From contig CAJUFK010000123.1 of the NCBI GenBank assembly GCA_910585535.1, forward strand, positions 1-9,657: 9,657 nt of DNA. The letters run 5' to 3'. The DNA is from an uncultured Angelakisella sp. GTDB lineage: Bacteria > Bacillota > Clostridia > Oscillospirales > Ruminococcaceae. Every line of letters starts with the position of its first letter. Positions within the stretch are counted from its first letter, which is position 1. The translations under genes and the position numbers were made by a program. Shown here piece by piece: positions 6,672 through 9,657 of the stretch. The notes below the pieces were generated by a model. That model saw nothing but the letters and a program-made list of their open reading frames with translations, made no database searches and was not told the origin of the DNA.

Positions 6672-7070
6672 TCAAATCGGCAATATTAAAAAGGGAATCT
6701 CTACCCCATCCGCAAAGACAAGGCTGTTCTCCACCTCTCGTACTTTCTTGACCTTCCCTGTTCGTTTGACATACTCCCCACCAGCTTTTTTCCGGTCAGG
6801 TCGGAAGTAGGTGACCGTCACCATTGGCTGTTCTCCCTGCTTCAAAAATCCCAGAATGATCTGCTGTTTCCGGTCCAGAACCGCCTTCTCCTCTTCGCTG
6901 AGGTCGAACCGCCGGCCAACGACCCGACTGGTTTCCTGGATCGCATCTTCATGTCCTGCCAGCGCCGCAAAAGGGGAAAACTGCGCCGCCCGCTCCGCCA
7001 TGGTCATCCGCCGGCGGGTAAGGGATATATGGTGGGGCAGGTGGAGCATATCGTCGTATTTTCCGCTCAT
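6672..7070 (-). CDS. YolD-like family protein
   Basis: The protein has 132 residues. The N-terminal half carries the family hallmark: KYDDMLHLPHHISLTRRRMT, then AERAAQFSPFAALAGHEDAI and ETSR. The C-terminal half is a small beta domain (VTVTYFRPDRKKAGGEYV, then GKVKKV and a DGVEIPF end). YolD proteins are usually encoded beside a Y-family (UmuC/ImpB-type) translesion DNA polymerase on mobile elements and are thought to act with it after DNA damage. No such polymerase is in this window: the upstream neighbour is divergent and the downstream neighbour is the XRE gene, so this copy is an orphan here. AAGGAGG (plus-strand positions 7079-7085) lies 8 bases before the ATG. It shares the terminator at 6585-6627. 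Confidence 0.85.
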   Translation of the reverse strand: MSGKYDDMLHLPHHISLTRRRMTMAERAAQFSPFAALAGHEDAIQETSRVVGRRFDLSEEEKAVLDRKQQIILGFLKQGEQPMVTVTYFRPDRKKAGGEYVKRTGKVKKVREVENSLVFADGVEIPFLILPI

Positions 7071-7110
7071 GTCCTATGCCTCCTTGTGTTTTTTACTAAA
7101 TTTCGGTCGA

Positions 7111-7122
7111 GAAAATTTGTTC
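7111..7122. promoter_or_regulatory. Weak LexA-box-like dyad in the yolD-immA intergenic region
   Basis: GAAAATTTGTTC (minus strand GAACAAATTTTC) resembles the Firmicute LexA site GAAC-N4-GTTC with one mismatch. It lies between the divergent YolD-like and ImmA genes, just upstream of the -35 at 7131. It is suggestive only because YolD partners are often SOS genes. Confidence 0.25.
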
Positions 7123-7130
7123 CTTTCCTC

Positions 7131-7159
7131 TTGACCTGGTTCCTTCCAAGTGCTATACT
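7131..7159 (+). promoter_or_regulatory. Strong sigma-A-type promoter for the ImmA operon
   Basis: TTGACC (7131-7136) is followed by exactly 17 bases and then TATACT (7154-7159), close to consensus at both boxes. Transcription should begin near 7166, downstream of the GTG at 7150, which rules that codon out and supports the ATG at 7237. Confidence 0.75.
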
Positions 7160-7236
7160 GGTCACAGATGAAGAACATTTGTTTTTTCTTGATTGTACTC
7201 CTTTGTACCGTGCCTGTCAAGGAAGGGGGCGCATTT

Positions 7237-7968
7237 ATGCCATATCTGAGCCGAACGGAAATTGAGGCGATTGCCTGTCGTGTTATCGCCGCATATGTCG
7301 CTCTGCCGGCACACCAAGACCAAATGGTCACCGCTGTTGATCCTGGCGTACTTGCAGAAGACCTTCTGGGATTATCTGTGGAATACCACCGTCTGTCACT
7401 TGGGGGAGCTATCCACGGCGCAACTTCATTTGCTCCGCTCAATGTCCTTGTTTATGATGACCCAGAACACCCGGAATACTGCTCATTGGATGGAAAAACG
7501 ATTTTTATAGAACAGGAGCTGTGGGAAAACAGCTCCAAAACCGGACGCCGCCATTTTACTATTGCACACGAGGCCAGCCATCAAATTTATAAAATGCTAT
7601 ATCCAAAAGAGTACCAGAGCGGTCTGCACTGTCGAACGATCCATTATTATAGCGATTCACCATCCCGCTCCCCGGATGACTGGGATGAATGGCGAACCAA
7701 TGCTTTAGCAGCTGCTATCCTGATGCCCTCTGATATGCTCCGGCTTAATATGGCAGATCTTGGCCTCGGCGAAAAACTCAAATCTCTCTACCGTGGAGGA
7801 AGAGACTATGAGCGTTTCCGCCTTTTGGCTTTACAGATGGGGGTATCTACTCAGGCTCTTGCAATCCGTATGCAGCAATTAGGGCTTCTTGGCTCTTATT
7901 ATTTCGGGAACTCAAATGATCTTATCACCGCCATAGCGGGCGATGATGAAGTGCGAAAAGGAGGATAA
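7237..7968 (+). CDS. ImmA/IrrE-family zinc metallopeptidase
   Basis: The protein has 243 residues. The zinc-binding HExxH motif appears as HEASH at about residues 111-115, preceded by RRHFTIA. The third-ligand segment follows as EWRTNALAAAILMP (Glu151), the arrangement of the ImmA/IrrE family (COG2856). Such enzymes cleave XRE-type repressors of mobile elements (ImmA of ICEBs1) or stress regulators (IrrE), usually after DNA damage. The start at 7237 is chosen because GGAAGGGGG (7221-7229) lies 7 bases upstream and because the promoter excludes the longer GTG frame. No HTH domain is fused. No repressor is adjacent on the same strand; the XRE protein encoded at 6132-6440 is the nearest candidate substrate. 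The stop is separated by one base from the next ATG, so the two genes are coupled. Confidence 0.88.
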   Translation: MPYLSRTEIEAIACRVIAAYVALPAHQDQMVTAVDPGVLAEDLLGLSVEYHRLSLGGAIHGATSFAPLNVLVYDDPEHPEYCSLDGKTIFIEQELWENSSKTGRRHFTIAHEASHQIYKMLYPKEYQSGLHCRTIHYYSDSPSRSPDDWDEWRTNALAAAILMPSDMLRLNMADLGLGEKLKSLYRGGRDYERFRLLALQMGVSTQALAIRMQQLGLLGSYYFGNSNDLITAIAGDDEVRKGG

Positions 7969-7969
7969 A

Positions 7970-8203
7970 ATGCCCAGGATCAATGTAAAAGAAGCGGACC
8001 CTGTCCGTTATGCCCAAATCAAAGCGGAACAGGAGGCTCTCAGAAAGCAGTTCTCCGGTTTAACGGTTGCCCGCCTTTGCCCCTACTGCAACCACAAAAT
8101 TGAAGTGCTGTACCGTGGAAGCCATGGAGCCTGTTCTATAAAATGTCCCCATTGCGGGGAGGATGTGACCCTTCCTCCAGTGGCCTTTCGTATTGCCCAT
8201 TAA
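7970..8203 (+). CDS. Small zinc-ribbon protein
   Basis: The protein has 77 residues. A helical charged N-terminal part (about 8-30) precedes a four-cysteine zinc ribbon: CPYC at 37-40 and CPHC at 59-62, with an extra Cys55. AAAAGGAGG (7956-7964), inside the end of the ImmA gene, gives ideal spacing to ATG 7970. A longer frame from 7943 would overlap the ImmA gene and is not needed. Zinc ribbons bind DNA, RNA or proteins; this one may partner ImmA or act as a small regulator, but nothing in the sequence fixes the target. It is followed by the structured region 8263-8506. Confidence 0.75.
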   Translation: MPRINVKEADPVRYAQIKAEQEALRKQFSGLTVARLCPYCNHKIEVLYRGSHGACSIKCPHCGEDVTLPPVAFRIAH

Positions 8204-8262
8204 ACAGCAAACAACCGTAACTTTCCTCACAACTGAATAAAACAACCAAGATTAGTGCCCTG

Positions 8263-8387
8263 GAGCCGCTTGATGCGTTGACTTCCTATGTGCCACTTGA
8301 TTTTTGACCTTTGCCTACCCTTATAGGGTAGACGAAGTAAAATCAATGTGGCGCAGGACAGTCAACAAATCAAGTGGTTCTTTTTTT
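8263..8387 (+). terminator. Very long imperfect hairpin ending in a T run (terminator or structured RNA)
   Basis: Bases 8263-8380 fold into almost one continuous stem. The paired blocks are 8263-8274 with 8369-8380, 8277-8283 with 8360-8366, 8285-8287 with 8355-8357, 8290-8296 with 8348-8354, 8299-8304 with 8339-8344, and an apex 8315-8320 with 8326-8331 around a 5-base loop. Interior loops are small and G-U pairs occur in two outer helices, as expected for RNA. Seven T residues follow (8381-8387). It could terminate the ImmA/zinc-ribbon transcript, but it is far larger than needed, so a stable small RNA, a palindromic miniature element or a single-strand origin are alternatives. Confidence 0.65.
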
Positions 8388-8390
8388 ATC

Positions 8391-8430
8391 GCTCATCCGA
8401 CTCCCGAAAGGAGTTTAGATGAGCTTTTTT
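8391..8430 (+). terminator. Second terminator directly after the long hairpin
   Basis: GCTCATC (8391-8397) pairs with GATGAGC (8418-8424) and ACTCC (8400-8404) with GGAGT (8410-8414), around a CGAAA loop, followed by six T residues (8425-8430). It is a classic intrinsic terminator only three bases after the previous T run. Confidence 0.8.
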
Positions 8431-8464
8431 ATTTGGCTTTGCTTTATTGCTGAATACCCGTAGT

Positions 8465-8506
8465 CTCCGAATTTTTGAAAGCCACCACATTTCAGAAATT
8501 CGGAGG
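8465..8506 (+). promoter_or_regulatory. Hairpin sequestering the ribosome binding site of the sigma-like gene
   Basis: CTCCGAATTTTTGAAA (8465-8480) pairs along its full 16 positions (one G-U) with TTTCAGAAATTCGGAG (8490-8505), around a 9-base loop. The Shine-Dalgarno CGGAGG (8501-8506) sits in the 3' arm, 8 bases before ATG 8515. A transcript containing both arms would hide its own ribosome binding site. Alternatively the dyad is a DNA operator. No good promoter is visible between the terminators and this hairpin. Confidence 0.7.
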
Positions 8507-8514
8507 TAATAATA

Positions 8515-9003
8515 ATGGGATTTAACAACGGTTTGGAGCGCAAGAAGTTTGAGGCCCGGTGGAGCCGCCTGCGGGTAGAGTACGCCGCCAGCGGCATGGA
8601 TGAAAACATGATTACCGCTATGTACGAGTTTGACCGCCAGACCTTCAACAGTGACCGCCGCTATGCGGAGCATACTCAAATGCTCTCTTGTCAGGTGTTT
8701 TCTGATGATGGAGATAAAGCTGGTGAAGACAAGTCTCCCCTCTTGGTGAAGTTTATGGATGCCCTTACCATACAAAACGGCGATATAAGCCATTTAAGGG
8801 GGGATGGCTGGCTTGATGAGATTGAAAACAGCCATCTTTGGAAAGGAATCTCTGAACTTTCCGACAAGGACAAAGAACTGTTGACACTCTATATCTTCTA
8901 TGGCTACACGATGGTTGAGATTGCAAAAATGCAGGGTGTATCCCAGGCGGCAATCAGCAAACGGTTTTCCCGAATCAAAAATTTCTTAAGGAAATATCGG
9001 TAA
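8515..9003 (+). CDS. Sigma-70 region-4-like transcription factor of a mobile element
   Basis: The protein has 162 residues. The C-terminal part (about 112-162) is a clear sigma region-4 helix-turn-helix: ISELSDKDKELLTLYIF, then YTMVEIAKMQGVSQAAISKR as the HTH, then a basic tail. Residues 1-100 are helical and charged; I do not see a normal sigma region 2, so it may be a diverged sigma factor or a region-4-only regulator like those in Tn916/Tn1549-type elements, where they adjust expression of element genes. The ATG at 8515 is preceded by CGGAGG inside the hairpin 8465-8505, implying regulated translation. Two small genes follow on the same strand and probably form one operon ending at the terminator 9466-9508. 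Confidence 0.82.
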   Translation: MGFNNGLERKKFEARWSRLRVEYAASGMDENMITAMYEFDRQTFNSDRRYAEHTQMLSCQVFSDDGDKAGEDKSPLLVKFMDALTIQNGDISHLRGDGWLDEIENSHLWKGISELSDKDKELLTLYIFYGYTMVEIAKMQGVSQAAISKRFSRIKNFLRKYR

Positions 9004-9036
9004 TGGTTATATTTTCCCCCTTTTCACCGGCTACAC

Positions 9037-9066
9037 CCTGGGATGGTGAGAAAACTACCGCCCAGG
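9037..9066 (+). other. Small hairpin before the 57-residue ORF
   Basis: CCTGGG (9037-9042) pairs with CCCAGG (9061-9066), with an inner GGT/ACC helix. It has no T run, so it is not a terminator. It ends 10 bases before the GAAAGGAA ribosome binding site and may shape translation or transcript processing. Confidence 0.4.
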
Positions 9067-9094
9067 ATATATAGACGAAAGGAATCGATAGACT

Positions 9095-9268
9095 ATGAAA
9101 AAAAGAGACAGGTACAACGCCTCCGGCTACTTGGATATGACCGCATACCTGGCAATAAGAAATATCCAAAGGGATGAGGCGAAAAAGAGGCGGAGAAACC
9201 AGGCGCAAGAAGCAAATTATTCGACAGGAAATGAGAGCCATCAGCAGGCTGTGGAGGAAGATGAATGA
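9095..9268 (+). CDS. Small basic/acidic mobile-element protein (57 residues)
   Basis: The translation starts MKKRDRYNASGYLDMTAYLA, continues with a strongly basic helix (KKRRRNQ) and ends acidic (VEEDE). This type of short protein with an RDRYN-SGY-D-TAY beginning is common in Tn1549-like elements just before the recombinase region, but its function is not known to me. GAAAGGAA at about 9076-9083 lies 11 bases upstream, a slightly long spacing. Its stop overlaps the next start as ATGA (9265-9268), so translation of the next gene is probably coupled. Confidence 0.7.
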   Translation: MKKRDRYNASGYLDMTAYLAIRNIQRDEAKKRRRNQAQEANYSTGNESHQQAVEEDE

Positions 9269-9450
9269 GCAGGCGTAAAAAATTAGTCAATGATTCAGGT
9301 ATCCCGCAACACGCCATTGAAGCGATTGCCCGTTGTATCTGGCCGGATATTCAAGCCTCCTTTAACAGCGAGGAGGGGCAACGAATGTTTGCGGAATGGA
9401 AAGCCGAACAGGAGGCAAAAAAGCAGACCGCTATTACAAAAACAGAATGA
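9265..9450 (+). CDS. Small conserved-type mobile-element protein (61 residues)
   Basis: The protein begins MSRRKKLVNDSGIPQHAIEA, has an amphipathic middle (ARCIWPDIQASFNSEEGQRM) and a charged C-terminal helix. No known domain is visible. Its ATG overlaps the previous stop by ATGA and GGAGGAAG (9253-9260) precedes it, a strong sign that it is a real coupled gene. It is the last gene before a good terminator, so 8515-9450 forms a three-gene unit. Confidence 0.72.
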   Translation: MSRRKKLVNDSGIPQHAIEAIARCIWPDIQASFNSEEGQRMFAEWKAEQEAKKQTAITKTE

Positions 9451-9465
9451 GAGAATAAAACCGAA

Positions 9466-9508
9466 GGTCCGGGATACATCGCAAAAGCGGTGTGTCCCGG
9501 ACCTTTTT
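9466..9508 (+). terminator. Terminator of the sigma-like operon
   Basis: GGTCCGGGATACATCGC (9466-9482) pairs with GCGGTGTGTCCCGGACC (9487-9503), with a few G-U pairs, around an AAAA loop, followed by five T residues (9504-9508). On the reverse strand a weaker T-rich stretch follows, so it may also stop transcription of the possible minus-strand gene beyond it. Confidence 0.88.
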
Positions 9509-9511
9509 GCA

Positions 9512-9657
9512 TTACACAGCTTGTTTCTTCTTCCTTGGTCCCCTTGGCTTGGAGGTTGGTTTCCGCTGTACCCCGTTACGAAAATGGGTACTCTCAAATT
9601 TCTCAAAGAAAACCAATAATCCGAACCCATCCCCTATCGGAAAAAGGTTCGGATTAT
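9512..9657 (-). CDS. Possible C-terminal end of a minus-strand gene (start outside window)
   Basis: A frame open to the window edge encodes 47 residues ending FRNGVQRKPTSKPRGPRKKK and a short QAV tail, then TAA (plus-strand 9512-9514). The very basic tail looks like a genuine protein C-terminus, and it would converge on the terminator at 9466-9508. A frame of this length can arise by chance, and the inverted repeat 9616-9657 lies inside it. I do not recognise the family. Confidence 0.35.
   Translation of the reverse strand, partial: NPNLFPIGDGFGLLVFFEKFESTHFRNGVQRKPTSKPRGPRKKKQAV
9616..9657. repeat. 12-bp inverted repeat at the window edge
   Basis: ATAATCCGAACC (9616-9627) and GGTTCGGATTAT (9646-9657) are perfect reverse complements around 18 bases. 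The right arm ends exactly at the window end, so it may extend further. It could be a terminator stem, a recombinase binding site or part of an attachment region; what follows cannot be seen. Confidence 0.7.

Noticed and set aside
7150..7236. Longer ImmA start at GTG 7150 giving a signal-like hydrophobic N-terminus
   Set aside because: The GTG lies just ahead of, and overlaps, the -10 box of the predicted promoter, so it would not be transcribed; the ATG at 7237 has an ideal ribosome binding site.
8386..8793. Minus-strand 135-codon frame across the hairpins and the sigma-like gene
   Set aside because: It runs through two hairpins and the sigma-like coding region and has no family features.
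1..9657. CRISPR arrays, tRNA/rRNA genes and intact insertion sequences
   Set aside because: No regularly spaced direct repeats, no cloverleaf or rRNA-like segment and no transposase frame were seen on reading both strands.

Overview
The window looks like part of an integrative and conjugative element of the Tn1549/CTn type from a gut Clostridia-class Firmicute. The evidence is a VirB4-type conjugation ATPase followed by a large membrane-anchored CHAP hydrolase, YolD-like and ImmA/IrrE accessory genes, a small sigma-like factor, and two tiny overlapping ORFs of the kind found at the recombinase end of such elements. Strong AGGAGG-type ribosome binding sites, TTG starts and simple hairpin/T-run terminators fit a low-GC-phylum host, although the conjugation genes themselves are GC-rich. 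No species can be named from the sequence.

Layout. (1) 1-2815, plus strand, visibly GC-rich: the C-terminal part of a VirB4 ATPase, then a 674-residue CHAP-domain protein from a TTG start, closed by a strong terminator (2839-2870). (2) 2890-5900, minus strand, visibly AT-richer: a block that interrupts the conjugation genes. Read in its own direction it has a leader with two overlapping palindromes, an M56 (BlaR1-like) membrane metallopeptidase that appears broken by an internal deletion, a BlaI/MecI-type repressor, a possible 36-residue ORF, a secreted 172-residue protein and a lipoprotein. (3) 5740-6131: a divergent control region with promoter-like motifs for both directions and a 12-bp inverted repeat. 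(4) 6132-6440, plus: an XRE-type HTH regulator, ending in a bidirectional terminator shared with (5) 6672-7070, minus: a YolD-like protein without its usual Y-family polymerase. (6) 7131-8203, plus: a near-consensus promoter driving an ImmA/IrrE protease and a zinc-ribbon protein. (7) 8263-8506: three consecutive strong RNA hairpins; the last one buries the ribosome binding site of (8) 8515-9003, a sigma-70 region-4 protein, followed by two small genes overlapping by ATGA (9095-9450) and a terminator. (9) 9512-9657: the possible tail of a minus-strand gene, overlapping an inverted repeat that ends at the window edge.

How it may work together. The VirB4 and CHAP proteins belong to the DNA-transfer channel and local opening of the cell wall. 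The XRE, ImmA and sigma-like proteins are plausible controllers of element induction, with YolD linking to a DNA-damage response. The BlaI/M56 block is best read as acquired cargo: a signal-responsive regulatory pair placed upstream of two exported proteins of unknown function. The points most worth follow-up are the broken sensor protease with its intact repressor and downstream exported genes, the mutually exclusive hairpins in its leader, and the dense RNA structure before the sigma-like gene.
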